Positions 1 to 10,488 of a stretch of 64,000 nt of DNA are shown here, piece by piece. A program made the position numbers and the translations under genes. This stretch comes from Hyphomicrobiales bacterium. Its GTDB lineage: Bacteria; Pseudomonadota; Alphaproteobacteria; Rhizobiales; Xanthobacteraceae. Under the pieces are notes generated by a model, which was not told the DNA's origin, searched no databases, and was given only the letters and a program-made list of their open reading frames with translations. The DNA is taken from NCBI GenBank assembly GCA_003169835.1, contig PNAI01000035.1:99367-163366 (forward strand), given 5' to 3'. The stretch's first letter is position 1. Each line of letters starts with the position of its first letter.

Positions 1-278
1 GAATTGATGTCGGTGTCACCGGCCCAGAACGAAACTCCGGCATGGTGTGCGCGCAGCGCTTCCGGCACCATCTGAATGACCTCGCCGTCCTCGAACACCA
101 TGTAATGCGCCGATACTTTCGCGATCGGGTCGCACAGGCGTTCAAGTGCGGCCTGGCTGCTCTGCATTCCGGTGTAGTGCAGCAGCAGAATATCCGCCCG
201 CGGGCCGTCGCGGCGCGCCTCGCAATTGGGCGAGCGGACGACGCGGTCAACAAGGCTGGAATTCGGCTTGAAGGACAT
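1..278 (-). CDS. N-acetylmuramoyl-L-alanine amidase (Amidase_2 type), 5' part only
   Basis: The reading frame runs off the left edge of the window, so only about 92 N-terminal residues are visible. Translation starts at the ATG at 278 (MSFKPNSSLV). The segment ILLLHYTGM supplies the first zinc-ligand histidine typical of Amidase_2/AmiD-type peptidoglycan amidases. It is followed by AHYMVFEDGEVIQMVPE and AHHAGVSFW, the second conserved histidine region. Such enzymes cut the amide bond between MurNAc and the stem peptide during wall recycling or remodelling. The gene is divergent from the dcw cluster. No signal peptide is visible at this start, which suggests a cytoplasmic AmpD/AmiD-like recycling role, but this is inference. 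Confidence 0.82.
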   Translation of the reverse strand, partial: MSFKPNSSLVDRVVRSPNCEARRDGPRADILLLHYTGMQSSQAALERLCDPIAKVSAHYMVFEDGEVIQMVPEALRAHHAGVSFWAGDTDIN

Positions 279-679
279 GCGGGACCATAACGTGCGGCGG
301 ATACCAGGTGCCGGAGACAATAGCTGCAAAATCCGGCGCGTTGTGGCTCCCCGGTTGGCTTTGCAAACGATTCCTTAAGGTTGAGCGGCATTAATGGATT
401 CTTGCGGAAGGCCGCTGTTCTGGTGATCCGGCCGGCCACATTCCGTTAGCGCCCATGACAGTAATGGTAACAAAATACCTCAAAAGCCATGAGCTTAAGC
501 TATTGAATTATCAGGGGTATGGACTGTTTGGACCGGAAACTCGCAGCGCCGCTCGAAGGCAAATGCCGCGCGCCGATATCGGCATCATTTCGCGCATGGC
601 CCGGTGGGTTCGCGGGCAGGCTTTTCGTCAGCAACCTTATCGCAAGCAGTCTTGCCGCAATCATTCTTGGAGCACGGGA
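279..679. other. Divergent intergenic region upstream of rsmH; no mraZ
   Basis: This 401-base gap separates the divergent amidase from rsmH. Many bacterial dcw clusters begin with mraZ, but no MraZ-like reading frame is present here. The frame open from 455 upstream of rsmH has basic, low-complexity residues and no MraZ motif. The dcw promoter should lie here, but no convincing -35/-10 pair stands out. Confidence 0.5.
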
Positions 680-1711
680 ATGATGATGGGCCGCGACGGC
701 GCTACCGCTGTCGATGTCGGACTGGCCCGTCATGTTCCCGTGCTTCTCCACTCGGCGATGGAATATCTCAATGTTCGCGACGGCGGCGTCTATATCGATG
801 CCACATTTGGCGCGGGCGGCTATTCGCGGGCCATTCTCGCGGTAGGCAACGCGCGCGTGATCGGTATCGATCGTGACCGCGACGCGATCGCGCATGGTGC
901 GGACCTGGTGCAGGCGTCGGGCGGTCGGCTGACGCTGGTGCAGGCGTGTTTCTCCGAGCTGGAAGACGTCGCGCACAAGCTCGGCCACGAGACGGTCGAT
1001 GGAGTTGTGCTCGATCTCGGCGTGTCCTCTATGCAGCTTGACGAGGCCGCGCGCGGTTTTTCGTTCCGGCTCGACGGGCCGCTCGATATGCGTATGGGTG
1101 GCGACGGGCCGAGCGCGGCCGATTTGGTTGCGCGGGCATCGGAGCGCGATCTTGCTTTCATCATTGCAACGCTCGGCGAGGAGCGGCACGCGCGTGCGGT
1201 TGCGCGCGCGATCGCTGCAGCGCGCAAGCAGGCGTCGATCACCACCACGCGTGAACTCTCAGACATCGTCACGCGCGTCGTGCATGTGCGGCCGAACACA
1301 ATTCATCCGGCGACGCGCACGTTCCAGGCCCTGCGGATTTTCGTCAATGAAGAATTGACCGAGCTCGCCGCGGGCTTGATGGCGGCGGAGCGAATCTTGA
1401 AACCCTCGGGGCGGCTTGTGGCGGTGGCCTTTCATTCGCTGGAAGACCGGATCGTGAAAACATTTCTGGCAGAGCGCAGCCGCACCGGCGGCGGCTCGCG
1501 CCATCATCCCGAAATCGAACACGTGCCGACGTTCCGGGTGCTCACCAAGCGCCCGCTGGTGGCGGAGATGCCGGAGGTCGCTGCCAATCCGCGCGCGCGC
1601 TCGGCCAAGCTACGCGCGGCCGAGCGTGGAGATGCTGCGCCGCGCGGTCATGACGCTGCATCCTTGCTGCCGCGATTGCCTTCGCTGGCCGAAGCGATGA
1701 AGGCGAGGTGA
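680..1711 (+). CDS. rsmH: 16S rRNA (cytosine(1402)-N(4))-methyltransferase RsmH (MraW)
   Basis: RsmH methylates N4 of C1402 in the 16S rRNA P site using S-adenosylmethionine. The start was set at the first of three consecutive in-frame ATG codons at 680, because GGAG lies at 669-672 and the family N-terminus ([13 protein letters not shown]) follows soon after; an earlier in-frame start at 455 would add 75 unrelated residues. The predicted protein has 343 residues. The SAM-binding segment [14 protein letters not shown], the segment [10 protein letters not shown] and the C-terminal [11 protein letters not shown] are all family hallmarks. It is the first gene of the dcw cluster and lies 3 bases upstream of ftsL, implying co-transcription. 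Confidence 0.95.
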   Translation: MMMGRDGATAVDVGLARHVPVLLHSAMEYLNVRDGGVYIDATFGAGGYSRAILAVGNARVIGIDRDRDAIAHGADLVQASGGRLTLVQACFSELEDVAHKLGHETVDGVVLDLGVSSMQLDEAARGFSFRLDGPLDMRMGGDGPSAADLVARASERDLAFIIATLGEERHARAVARAIAAARKQASITTTRELSDIVTRVVHVRPNTIHPATRTFQALRIFVNEELTELAAGLMAAERILKPSGRLVAVAFHSLEDRIVKTFLAERSRTGGGSRHHPEIEHVPTFRVLTKRPLVAEMPEVAANPRARSAKLRAAERGDAAPRGHDAASLLPRLPSLAEAMKAR

Positions 1712-1714
1712 CGC

Positions 1715-2095
1715 ATGCGCCTGCTTAATTTCTGCGTCGTGATCCTTCTTATCGTTGCGACCGCTTACGTCTATGAGATCAAGTTCGAGGCAACGCTGCG
1801 CACGACGCGGGTGATCGAAATGCGTAGCGAAGTGCGGCGCGAGCGCGACGCTGTCGCTTCGTACCGCGCGGAATGGGCCCGTCTCGAAAACCCGGGGCGT
1901 CTGGAAATACTGCGCCGGCGGCACCTCGACATCAGGCCGCCTGAGTTGTGGCAATTCGACACGTTTGACGCGTTGCCGGAACGACCGATGGAAATTATCG
2001 CGCCGCCGGCCGCCTCGCCATCTGCGTCGGTGAATGACAATCCAGATATGGAAATGCCGACTGGAAGCATTCCCGCCGGTTCGGAGCTGAGATGA
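1715..2095 (+). CDS. ftsL: Cell division protein FtsL
   Basis: The 126-residue protein has a short cytoplasmic N-terminus and one membrane segment at about residues 3-20 (LLNFCVVILLIVATAYVY). A charged, probably coiled-coil periplasmic part follows, with a segment NPGRLEILRRRHLDIRPPE like that of alphaproteobacterial FtsL. FtsL forms the FtsQLB complex that controls septal synthase activity. The gene sits between rsmH and ftsI, and its stop overlaps the ftsI start by 4 bases. Size, topology and position support the call more than sequence, since FtsL is poorly conserved. The C-terminal tail after residue 90 is proline-rich. Confidence 0.88.
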   Translation: MRLLNFCVVILLIVATAYVYEIKFEATLRTTRVIEMRSEVRRERDAVASYRAEWARLENPGRLEILRRRHLDIRPPELWQFDTFDALPERPMEIIAPPAASPSASVNDNPDMEMPTGSIPAGSELR

Positions 2096-3888
2096 GTTCG
2101 ATGGACAGCGCGCCGCAACTCGACCTGCAACCGCCGGAAAATCCTGCACCGGTTGGGCCTGCGCCGGATCAGGCTTCGCCGGCAAAAACTTGGCGCCGCT
2201 TTTTTGGGCAAGGGCTGCTCTACGGCCGCGATGCCGACCGCGGACGCAAGGTCAAGGCGCGCATCGGATTGGCCATTGCGGCTTTTGTGATTGTCTTTAG
2301 CGTCATCGCCACACGTCTCGTCATGTTTGCGGTGGCGCCGGATGGCCGTAATTGGCACCGCTCCGCGCCGGCGGAACGGATGTCCGCCACGCGGCCTGAA
2401 ATTGTCGATCGCAACAACCAAATCCTCGCCACCGACGTCATTGCGCCGTCGCTGTTTGCCGAGCCGCGAAAAATTCAAGACGTGGACGAGGCGGTCGAGC
2501 TGCTCACCGCCGTTCTGCCCGAATTCGACGCCACCGAATTGCGCGATCGGCTTGCCTCTCGCAAAGGGTTCGTTTGGCTTAAGCGCGAGATTTCCGCCAA
2601 GCAGGCGCAGGAAATCCGTCGGCTTGGAATTCCAGGCGTCGGTTTCATGCCGGAGAACCGGCGCGTCTATCCCAACAACGCGGAAGTCTCCCACGTCCTT
2701 GGCTATGTCAATGTCGACAATCAGGGGCAGGCGGGGATCGAGAAGTGGCTCGACGCACGCGGGCTTGCGGCGCTACATCTTGCCGGCCTTGCGACCGACC
2801 GGCTGCAAACACCGATTGAGCTTTCGCTCGATCTGCGCGTGCAGCACGCGCTGCGCGAAGAGCTCATCGCGGCTGCGGAAAAATACCGCGCTCTGGCAGC
2901 CGCCGGCGTCATCGTCGACGTGCTGACCGGCGAAGTTTTGGCGATGGAGTCGCTGCCGGACTACGATCCGAATAATCCACGCCAGGCCGTCGATCCACAG
3001 CGCTTCAACCGGATCACGAACGGGCTGTTCGAGCTCGGCTCAACCTACAAAGCACTCACGCTCGCGATGGCGATCGACAGTGGAAAAGTCACGCTGAACT
3101 CGACGTTCGATGCGCGCCAGCCGCTGGTATTCGGCAAATTCACGATCGACGACTTTCATGCGCAGAAACGCATTCTCACTGTGCCGGAGATATTCACTTA
3201 TTCGTCGAATATCGGTACGGCGAAAATGGCGCTGTCGCTTGGTATCGAGCATCACAAAGCGTTCTTGCGGAAACTTGGTCAGCTCACCCGTCTCAATACG
3301 GAACTTCCGGAAAGCCGCGAGCCGATGTATCCGAAATATTGGGCCGAGATTAACAGCGCGACCATTGCATTCGGCCACGGCCTTTCGGTCACGCCGCTGC
3401 AGGCGGTGATGGCGATCAGCGCGTTGGTCAACGGCGGTTACCTCGTTCCGCCCACGTTCCTCAAACGCAGCCCGGCGGAGGCGCGCGAGCTTGCCGTGCG
3501 CGTGATCAAGCCTGAGACCAGCGAAGCGATGCGCTACCTGATGCGGCTCAATGTCGAGAAGGGCACGGCAAGCCGCGCCGAGGTGAAAGGCTATTACGTC
3601 GGTGGAAAGACCGGCACTTCCGAGAAGGTGGTCGATGGCCATTATTCGAAGCACAAGATCCTCAACACTTTTACGGCAGTGCTGCCGGCCGACAATCCGC
3701 GCTATCTTTTGCTCATCATGCTTGACGAGCCGCAGCCGACTGCGGACAGCAACGGCGGCGCCACCGCCGGCTTGAACGCCGCGCCGACGGCGGCCAAGGT
3801 CATCTCGCGCGTCGCGTCTATGCTAGGGCTTGAGCCGCGCTACGATCTGCCGCTGGCCGAGCGGCTGATTTTGGCCAAATGGCGTTAA
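2092..3888 (+). CDS. ftsI: Septal peptidoglycan transpeptidase FtsI (PBP3)
   Basis: FtsI is the class B penicillin-binding protein that crosslinks septal peptidoglycan with FtsW. The 598-residue protein has a proline-rich cytoplasmic tail, one membrane anchor at about residues 58-80, a PBP dimer domain and a transpeptidase domain. The three active-site motifs are visible: STYK with nucleophile Ser317 and Lys320, SSN at 371-373, and KTG at 506-508. The start overlaps ftsL in ATGA fashion. The cytoplasmic N-terminus of about 55 residues is somewhat long for the family. Confidence 0.96.
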   Translation: MSSMDSAPQLDLQPPENPAPVGPAPDQASPAKTWRRFFGQGLLYGRDADRGRKVKARIGLAIAAFVIVFSVIATRLVMFAVAPDGRNWHRSAPAERMSATRPEIVDRNNQILATDVIAPSLFAEPRKIQDVDEAVELLTAVLPEFDATELRDRLASRKGFVWLKREISAKQAQEIRRLGIPGVGFMPENRRVYPNNAEVSHVLGYVNVDNQGQAGIEKWLDARGLAALHLAGLATDRLQTPIELSLDLRVQHALREELIAAAEKYRALAAAGVIVDVLTGEVLAMESLPDYDPNNPRQAVDPQRFNRITNGLFELGSTYKALTLAMAIDSGKVTLNSTFDARQPLVFGKFTIDDFHAQKRILTVPEIFTYSSNIGTAKMALSLGIEHHKAFLRKLGQLTRLNTELPESREPMYPKYWAEINSATIAFGHGLSVTPLQAVMAISALVNGGYLVPPTFLKRSPAEARELAVRVIKPETSEAMRYLMRLNVEKGTASRAEVKGYYVGGKTGTSEKVVDGHYSKHKILNTFTAVLPADNPRYLLLIMLDEPQPTADSNGGATAGLNAAPTAAKVISRVASMLGLEPRYDLPLAERLILAKWR

Positions 3889-3947
3889 CGGCGGGCGTTA
3901 ACCTGCCAATGACTTTTCCTTAGAGGACAGAGTACGATAGGGGAGCT

Positions 3948-5399
3948 ATGAAGCTTTCCGAACTTCTGACCGACTCCGCCAAGCTGGACACGCGCGCTGC
4001 CGTGATCGAGGTCGCGGGCCTCACGGCCGACAGCCGTGCGGTCAAACGCGGGTATGTGTTCGTGGCTGTGCCCGGCAACAAATCCGATGGGCTTGCATAC
4101 GCTGCGGCCGCAGCGGCCGCTGGCGCCGTCGCCATCGTGGGCGAGCGCGCACCCGAGGGATTGCCTGCGGGCGCCGTGTTTGTGCCAGTCAAGAATGCGC
4201 GGCGCGCGCTTGCGCTTGCGGCTGCCAGGTTCTATCCGCGGCAGCCGGCGACGATTGCCGCCGTCACCGGAACAAGTGGGAAAACTTCGGTCGCGGCCTT
4301 CACGCGCCAGATCTGGGCGGCGCTTGGGAAGGAGGCCGCGAGCATCGGCACCATCGGCGTGGTCACGCCCAAGCGCGAGGTCTACGGCTCGCTTACCACG
4401 CCCGATCCGATCGCTCTCATGCGTACGCTCGATGAGCTTGCGGGCGAGGGCGTGACGCATCTTGCGATGGAGGCCTCCTCACACGGGCTCGACCAGCATC
4501 GGCTCGATGGCGTGCGGGTGGCGGCTGCGGGTTTCACCAATCTCTCGCGCGATCATATGGATTATCATCCGACGATCGAAGCGTATCTTGCCGCCAAGCT
4601 GCGGCTATTCGAGGCGCTGGTTGTCGCGGGCGGCACGGCGGTGATCGACGTGGACCATGAGCATTCCGACAAAGTGGTGGCCACGGCCAAGGCGCGCGGG
4701 CTGAAACTCATTACGGTTGGGCGCAAAGGCGAGGGGATTGCTTTGCTCTCGACTGAGATCGGCGGATTTGCGCAAAGGTTAAAGATCGCGCATGGCGGCA
4801 AGCAATTCACGCTGGCGCTTCCGTTGGTCGGCGGGTTTCAGGTGGAGAACGCACTGGTTGCGGCCGGGCTTGCGATTGCAACGGGGAGCGCGGCCACGCC
4901 CGTGTTCGCGGCGCTGGAAAATTTGCAGGGCGCGAAGGGCCGGCTCGATCTTGCAGGAGAGAAGAACGGTGCGTCGATTTTCGTCGATTATGCGCACAAG
5001 CCCGACGCGCTTGCGAAAGCGCTGGAAGCTTTGCGGCCCTATGTGAAGCGCAAATTGATCGTGGTGTTCGGCGCGGGCGGGGATCGCGATCAAGGCAAGC
5101 GGCCGCTGATGGGCGCGATCGCGGCCGAGAACGCCGATAGCGTCATCGTCACCGACGACAATCCACGCAGCGAAAATCCTGCGGTCATTCGTGCCGCAAT
5201 CCTCAAGGCTGCACCCGGCGCCATCGAGATCGGCGATCGCGATGAGGCAATCCGCAGCGCGATTGCGGGTTTGCGCGCGGGCGACGTGCTATTGATCGCC
5301 GGCAAGGGCCATGAAACCGGCCAAATTATCGGCAATCGAGTATTGCCATTCAGCGACCACGAAACCGTGGCGGTGGCGCTCAAGGAGAAAGTCGCGTGA
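3948..5399 (+). CDS. murE: UDP-MurNAc-L-Ala-D-Glu--meso-diaminopimelate ligase MurE
   Basis: MurE adds meso-diaminopimelate to UDP-MurNAc-dipeptide in the cytoplasm, using ATP. The Mur-ligase P-loop GTSGKTS is at residues 108-114, and the DNPR motif at 404-407 indicates specificity for diaminopimelate rather than lysine. The length of 483 residues is normal. The gene starts 59 bases after ftsI, one of the larger gaps in the cluster, with a GGGGAG ribosome-binding site just upstream. Its end overlaps murF by 4 bases. Confidence 0.97.
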   Translation: MKLSELLTDSAKLDTRAAVIEVAGLTADSRAVKRGYVFVAVPGNKSDGLAYAAAAAAAGAVAIVGERAPEGLPAGAVFVPVKNARRALALAAARFYPRQPATIAAVTGTSGKTSVAAFTRQIWAALGKEAASIGTIGVVTPKREVYGSLTTPDPIALMRTLDELAGEGVTHLAMEASSHGLDQHRLDGVRVAAAGFTNLSRDHMDYHPTIEAYLAAKLRLFEALVVAGGTAVIDVDHEHSDKVVATAKARGLKLITVGRKGEGIALLSTEIGGFAQRLKIAHGGKQFTLALPLVGGFQVENALVAAGLAIATGSAATPVFAALENLQGAKGRLDLAGEKNGASIFVDYAHKPDALAKALEALRPYVKRKLIVVFGAGGDRDQGKRPLMGAIAAENADSVIVTDDNPRSENPAVIRAAILKAAPGAIEIGDRDEAIRSAIAGLRAGDVLLIAGKGHETGQIIGNRVLPFSDHETVAVALKEKVA

Positions 5400-6835
5400 G
5401 TGCGCCTCCGCTTTGGACTGTCGCAGCGATGAGCGCTGCCATGCGTGCGCGGGGCGAGGGCGCCTTGCCTGCAACGGTGCCGGGAATTTCCATCGACAGC
5501 CGCACGCTGGTTTTGGGCGATGCTTTCTTCGCGATCACCGGAGATGCGCGCGACGGCCACGAATTCGTCGAGGGTGCGCTCAAGAACGGTGCTGGCGTTG
5601 CGGTGATTTCTGCCGACAAGCGCGCGAAGATGCCGAAATCGGCGCCGCTGCTGGTCGTTGCGGATGTGCTTGAAGGATTGCGCGATCTCGCGCGCGCCGC
5701 GCGCGCGCGGACACATGCGAAAGTGATCGGCGTCACCGGTTCGGTCGGCAAGACCAGCACGAAGGAGGCCTTGCGCCTCGCGCTCTCGTCGCAAGGTGCC
5801 ACCCATGTCTCGGCTGCGTCTTACAACAATCATTGGGGCGTGCCACTCTCGCTTGCACGCTGCCCGGCGGATGCAAAATTCGCCGTCTTCGAAATGGGCA
5901 TGAACCACGCGGGCGAAATCGAGCCGCTGACAAAAATTGTGCGGCCGCATGTGGCGATCATCACCACAATCGAGCCGGTGCATCTTGAATTTTTCCTCTC
6001 GATTGAGGGAATCGCCGATGCCAAGGCCGAGATTTTCCTCGGGCTTGAGCCGGGTGGGGCCGCGGTGCTCAACCGCGACAATCCGCAGTTCGCGCGTCTT
6101 GAGCGCGCGGCCAAGAGCGCTGGCGTGCAACGCGTGGTGTCGTTCGGCGAGCATTCAAAAGCCGATGCGCGGCTGATCAAGTGCGCGTTGCAGGCCGACA
6201 ATTCGACGGTGCAGGCGCGCATCCTCGGCGCCGATATTACCTACAAGATCGGCGCGCCCGGCCACCATCTGGTGATGAATTCGCTTTCCGTGCTGGCGGC
6301 TGCGGTACTTGCGGGCACCGATCTCGCGCGTGCCGCCATTGCGCTCGCGCAGCAAGTGCCCGCGACCGGCCGCGGGGTGCGGATCGCGCTTGATCTGCCG
6401 GGCGGACCGGCGCTGCTGATCGACGAAAGCTACAATGCCAATCCGGCGTCCATGCGGGCTGCACTGGCACTGCTCGGCCAGGCGCCGATCGGTCCGCAGG
6501 GGCGGCGTATTGCGGTGCTCGGCGACATGCTGGAACTGGGGGATAGCGGGGCCGCGCTGCATCGTGCCTTGGCCAAACCGATCGACGCCAACGATATCGA
6601 TCTTGTGTTCTGTTCGGGCCCACTGATGCAGGCGTTGTGGCAAGCCCTTCCCTCCGAGCGCCGGGGCGGCTATGCGGAGACGTCGGCGGCGCTCGAAGCG
6701 GAGGTGGTTTCGGCCATCCGCGCGGGAGACGCCGTTATGGTCAAGGGTTCGCTCGGCTCGAAGATGGCACCCATAGTCAAGGCGCTCGCGCGCCAATATT
6801 CCCGCGCCCAAGCTGCGGCGCCCGCGCAAGGTTGA
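5396..6835 (+). CDS. murF: UDP-MurNAc-tripeptide--D-Ala-D-Ala ligase MurF
   Basis: MurF completes the UDP-MurNAc-pentapeptide by attaching D-Ala-D-Ala. The P-loop GSVGKTS lies at residues 115-121, followed by the conserved [10 protein letters not shown] segment and the later [15 protein letters not shown] segment, both typical of MurF. The start is a GTG that overlaps the murE stop (GTGA), so translation is probably coupled. The length of 479 residues is normal. The C-terminus has an alanine-rich tail just before the stop. Confidence 0.96.
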   Translation: MSAPPLWTVAAMSAAMRARGEGALPATVPGISIDSRTLVLGDAFFAITGDARDGHEFVEGALKNGAGVAVISADKRAKMPKSAPLLVVADVLEGLRDLARAARARTHAKVIGVTGSVGKTSTKEALRLALSSQGATHVSAASYNNHWGVPLSLARCPADAKFAVFEMGMNHAGEIEPLTKIVRPHVAIITTIEPVHLEFFLSIEGIADAKAEIFLGLEPGGAAVLNRDNPQFARLERAAKSAGVQRVVSFGEHSKADARLIKCALQADNSTVQARILGADITYKIGAPGHHLVMNSLSVLAAAVLAGTDLARAAIALAQQVPATGRGVRIALDLPGGPALLIDESYNANPASMRAALALLGQAPIGPQGRRIAVLGDMLELGDSGAALHRALAKPIDANDIDLVFCSGPLMQALWQALPSERRGGYAETSAALEAEVVSAIRAGDAVMVKGSLGSKMAPIVKALARQYSRAQAAAPAQG

Positions 6836-6839
6836 TTCG

Positions 6840-7934
6840 ATGCTCTATTGGCTGGCTGATCTTTCCGGACAAATCGGTTTCTTTAACGTGTTCCGCTATC
6901 TCACCGTGCGCACCGGCGCTTCGATGATGACGTCGCTGGTGTTCGTGTTCTGGCTCGGACCGACGATCATCGATCTGCTGCGGTTGCGGCAGGGCAAGGG
7001 CCAGCCGATCCGTACCGATGGTCCGCAATCGCATCTCGTCACGAAGAAAGGCACTCCGACGATGGGTGGGCTGATGATCCTTTCGGGGATTGTGGTTTCC
7101 ACATTGCTGTGGGCGCAACTGTTCAATCCTTATGTCTGGATCGTGCTGGGCGTGACGCTGGCATTCGGGATGATCGGCTTCTACGACGATTATCTCAAAG
7201 TGACCAAGCAATCGCACGATGGCTATTCGGGCAAGAAACGCTTTGCCGCCGAGGTGCTGATTGCCGCGATTGCCTGTGTCGCCATTGCGAGCATCGGGCG
7301 GCTGCCGACTGCCGCGTCCGCCACGTCACTGGCATTCCCGTTTTTTAAGGAAATGGTTTTTGAACTCGGATGGTTCTTCATCATATTCGGCGCGTTCATC
7401 ATCGTCGGTGCGGGCAATGCGGTTAATCTCACCGATGGACTCGATGGACTTGCGATTGGTCCGGTGATGATCGCGGCGGGGTGCTTCGGGATTTTCGCTT
7501 ACGTCGTCGGCAACACGACGTTCACGACTTACTTGCAGATCAATTACGTGGCCGGCACCGGCGAACTGGCGGTGCTGTGCGCGGCGGTGATTGGGGCGGG
7601 GCTCGGTTTTTTGTGGTTCAACGCGCCGCCGGCGTCGATCTTCATGGGCGACACGGGTTCGCTTGCGCTTGGCGGGTTGCTCGGGACGGTGGCCGTTGTG
7701 ACCAAGCATGAGGTCGTGCTGGCGGTGGTCGGCGGCCTGTTCGTGCTCGAGGCGGTGTCGGTGATCGTGCAGGTGATCTCGTTCAAGCTCACCGGTAAGC
7801 GCGTGTTCAAGATGGCGCCGATCCATCACCATTTCGAGCAGCTCGGCTGGACCGAGCCGCAGATCGTGATCCGCTTCTGGATCATCGCGATCGTGCTTGC
7901 GCTCATCGGACTCTCCACGCTGAAATTGCGATGA
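6840..7934 (+). CDS. mraY: Phospho-MurNAc-pentapeptide transferase MraY
   Basis: MraY transfers phospho-MurNAc-pentapeptide to undecaprenyl phosphate, forming lipid I at the inner membrane. The 364-residue sequence is strongly hydrophobic with about ten membrane segments. It has the polyprenyl-phosphate transferase motifs: GTPTMGGL near residue 70, [18 protein letters not shown] from residue 196, and the C-terminal APIHHHFE histidine cluster. The gene follows murF by 4 bases and overlaps murD by 4 bases. Confidence 0.97.
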   Translation: MLYWLADLSGQIGFFNVFRYLTVRTGASMMTSLVFVFWLGPTIIDLLRLRQGKGQPIRTDGPQSHLVTKKGTPTMGGLMILSGIVVSTLLWAQLFNPYVWIVLGVTLAFGMIGFYDDYLKVTKQSHDGYSGKKRFAAEVLIAAIACVAIASIGRLPTAASATSLAFPFFKEMVFELGWFFIIFGAFIIVGAGNAVNLTDGLDGLAIGPVMIAAGCFGIFAYVVGNTTFTTYLQINYVAGTGELAVLCAAVIGAGLGFLWFNAPPASIFMGDTGSLALGGLLGTVAVVTKHEVVLAVVGGLFVLEAVSVIVQVISFKLTGKRVFKMAPIHHHFEQLGWTEPQIVIRFWIIAIVLALIGLSTLKLR

Positions 7935-9340
7935 TCCCGGTCACCACCTTCGCCGGCAAAAGGGTCGCGGTGTTTGGTTTGGGCGGCTCGGGGCTGGCGA
8001 GTGTGCGCGCTCTCATGGCAGGCGGCGCCAATGTGATCGCGTTCGATGACAGTGCGCAGTCGGTCACTAAAGCTGCTGCCGAAGGCATAGCGATTGCGGA
8101 TCTGCGCCAAACTGACTGGTCGAAGATCGCGGCGCTGGTGCTCGCGCCCGGCGTGCCGCTCACGCATCCGGTGCCGCACTGGTCGGTGGGGCTCGCACGC
8201 AGTGCAGCCGTCGAAGTGATCGGCGACATCGAGCTTTATTGCCGCGAGCGGCGCAAAGTCGCGCCCGATTCTCCGTTCGTTGCCATCACCGGCACCAACG
8301 GCAAATCGACCACCACCGCGCTGATTGCGCATCTGTTGAACTCCGCCGGGCATTCGGCGGAGTATGGCGGCAACATCGGCACGGCGATCCTTTCGCTCGC
8401 GCCGCTGCGGCCGGGGCACGCGCATGTCATCGAGTGTTCGTCCTATCAGATCGATCTCGCGCCCTCGCTGGATCCTCGGATCGGGGTGCTGCTCAACCTG
8501 AGTGAAGACCATCTCGATCGTCATGGATCATTTGCCAATTATGCCGCGGTCAAGGAGCGGCTGGTCGCGGGCGTGCAGCCAGATGGTGCCGCCATCATCG
8601 GTGTCGATGACAATTGGTGTGCGGCCGCGGCCGATCGCATCGAGCATTGCGGCGGGCCGGTGGTGCGCGTGTCGGTGCGCCGGCAGCTGCCTGACGGAAT
8701 CTATGTCGAGGCGGGCCAGATCATGCGCGCGGCCGGCGGCACGACACGCGCGATTGCAGAGCTTGGCGGGATCGGATCGTTGCGCGGATTGCACAACGCG
8801 CAGAATGCGGCGTGTGCGGCCGGTGCAGTGCTCGCGCTCGGGCTTTCGGAAGCCGCGATCCAAAAGGGGTTTTGTTCGTTTCCGGGGCTCGCGCACCGCA
8901 TGGAGCAGGTGGGGCGTAAAGGCGCCGTCTTATTCGTTAATGACTCGAAGGCGACCAACGTGGATTCCGCAGCGCAAGCGCTGGCCTGCTTCGGAGATAT
9001 TTTCTGGATTGCCGGCGGCAAACCCAAAACCGGGGGGATCAGCGCGCTCGCGGGCTTCTTTCCACGCATCCGCAAGGCTTATTTGATCGGGGAAGCTGCG
9101 AAGGAATTCGCGGCCACGCTTGAGGGCAAGGTCGGCTATGAGATCGCCGGCACGCTCGATCGTGCGGTCGCGCTCGCTGCCCGTGATGCGCAAGAATCAA
9201 ATGTTAAGGAACCGGTGGTTCTCTTGTCGCCGGCCTGCGCGTCGTTCGACCAGTATCCCAACTTTGAGGTGCGCGGGACGGCGTTTCGCGAGCTTGTGGG
9301 CAAGCTCGGGGGCGTTGCGCCGATGAAGGAGGGTTCCTGA
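7931..9340 (+). CDS. murD: UDP-MurNAc-L-alanine--D-glutamate ligase MurD
   Basis: MurD adds D-glutamate to UDP-MurNAc-L-Ala. The N-terminal Rossmann-like domain has GLGGSGLA near residue 16, and the ATP-binding GTNGKSTT lies at residues 121-128. The central segment [15 protein letters not shown] and the C-terminal [19 protein letters not shown] are MurD signatures. The length of 469 residues is normal. It overlaps mraY by 4 bases and ftsW by a single base, as expected for a tightly coupled operon. Confidence 0.96.
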   Translation: MIPVTTFAGKRVAVFGLGGSGLASVRALMAGGANVIAFDDSAQSVTKAAAEGIAIADLRQTDWSKIAALVLAPGVPLTHPVPHWSVGLARSAAVEVIGDIELYCRERRKVAPDSPFVAITGTNGKSTTTALIAHLLNSAGHSAEYGGNIGTAILSLAPLRPGHAHVIECSSYQIDLAPSLDPRIGVLLNLSEDHLDRHGSFANYAAVKERLVAGVQPDGAAIIGVDDNWCAAAADRIEHCGGPVVRVSVRRQLPDGIYVEAGQIMRAAGGTTRAIAELGGIGSLRGLHNAQNAACAAGAVLALGLSEAAIQKGFCSFPGLAHRMEQVGRKGAVLFVNDSKATNVDSAAQALACFGDIFWIAGGKPKTGGISALAGFFPRIRKAYLIGEAAKEFAATLEGKVGYEIAGTLDRAVALAARDAQESNVKEPVVLLSPACASFDQYPNFEVRGTAFRELVGKLGGVAPMKEGS

Positions 9341-10488
9341 TGGCCTCGCGTACCGAATATTCGCCGCTCGGCGACTGGTGGTGGACGGTCGACCGGCTGA
9401 TCCTGGCGGCGATCGCGGTGCTGATGCTCGCGGGCCTCGTGCTTTCTCTCGCGGCCAGCCCGCCGGTCGCGCTCCGTATGGAGCGGGATCCGTTTTTTTT
9501 CGTCAATCGGCAGGTGATGTATCTGATCCCGGCCGTCGCGATCCTGCTGGGAACTTCGCTGTTGTCGCTCCGCCAGATCCGCCGACTGTCTATGCTGGTG
9601 TTCGTGGTGAGTCTGGTTCTGGTTGCAGCGACGCTGCTGTATGGAGCCGAGGTGAAGGGCGCGCGCCGCTGGATCGTGTTGTTCGGACTCAGCATTCAGC
9701 CGTCCGAGTTTCTCAAACCGGCTTTTGTGATCGTGATCGCGTGGCTGTTCGGCGAATCCACACGGCGGCCGGAAATGCCGGCGAATTTGGTTGCGCTCGC
9801 GCTGCTGCTTCTGGTCGTGAGCTTGATGGTATTGCAGCCGGATTTCGGCCAGACCATGCTGATCCTGCTGGTCTGGGGCGCGCTGTTCTTCATGGCGGGG
9901 ATGCGGCTGGTGTGGGTCGCGGGGCTTGCGGCGACGGCCGCGGCCGGGCTCGCGGGAGCTTATTTCACCGTTCCCTATGTGACGCGCCGGATCAAAGGTT
10001 TCATCGATCCGAGTTCGGGCGACAGTTTCAACATCGGCATCGCGCTTGAATCTTTTGCGCGCGGCGGATGGTTTGGGAGGGGGCCGGGCGAAGGCACGAT
10101 CAAACGCATCCTGCCCGAAAGCCATACCGACTTTGTGTTTGCGGTCGCGGCTGAGGAATTCGGCATCGTGCTTTGTCTTGTGCTGCTCGCGCTGTTCGCC
10201 TTCATCGTCATTCGTGCGTTGCGCCATGCGCTCTCGACCGAGGATCCGTTCGCGCGTTTCGCGGCGTCAGGTCTTGCAATCTTGTTCGGCCTGCAAGCGG
10301 CGATCAATATGGCGGTCAATCTGCATCTGCTGCCGGCCAAGGGCATGACGCTGCCGTTCATCTCCTATGGCGGCTCGTCGATGCTCTCGCTCGCTTATGG
10401 CATGGGCATGCTGCTCGCGCTGACACGCGAGCACCCGCGGGCGGAAATGTTGGACAGCCGCAATGCCTATGCCGGGAGTCCGGCCTGA
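9340..10488 (+). CDS. ftsW: Septal peptidoglycan glycosyltransferase FtsW (SEDS family)
   Basis: FtsW is the polytopic SEDS protein that polymerises glycan strands at the septum together with FtsI. The 382-residue protein has about ten hydrophobic segments. The SEDS signatures are present: GARRWIVLFGLSIQPSEFLK, GGWFGRGPGEG and LPESHTDFVFAVAAEEFG, followed by LPFISYGGSS near the C-terminus. The start ATG overlaps the murD stop and the stop overlaps the murG start, each by one base. RodA is the only close alternative; the dcw position decides for FtsW. Confidence 0.96.
   Translation: MASRTEYSPLGDWWWTVDRLILAAIAVLMLAGLVLSLAASPPVALRMERDPFFFVNRQVMYLIPAVAILLGTSLLSLRQIRRLSMLVFVVSLVLVAATLLYGAEVKGARRWIVLFGLSIQPSEFLKPAFVIVIAWLFGESTRRPEMPANLVALALLLLVVSLMVLQPDFGQTMLILLVWGALFFMAGMRLVWVAGLAATAAAGLAGAYFTVPYVTRRIKGFIDPSSGDSFNIGIALESFARGGWFGRGPGEGTIKRILPESHTDFVFAVAAEEFGIVLCLVLLALFAFIVIRALRHALSTEDPFARFAASGLAILFGLQAAINMAVNLHLLPAKGMTLPFISYGGSSMLSLAYGMGMLLALTREHPRAEMLDSRNAYAGSPA

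Noticed and set aside
42..290. Open frame on the plus strand
   Set aside because: It lies over the amidase gene on the other strand, which has clear zinc-ligand motifs; the plus-strand product shows none.
455..679. N-terminal extension of RsmH by 75 residues
   Set aside because: The residues match no family and a good ribosome-binding site precedes the ATG at 680.
10173..10487. N-terminal extension of MurG
   Set aside because: It lies within ftsW; the MurG family N-terminus begins after the ATG at 10488.
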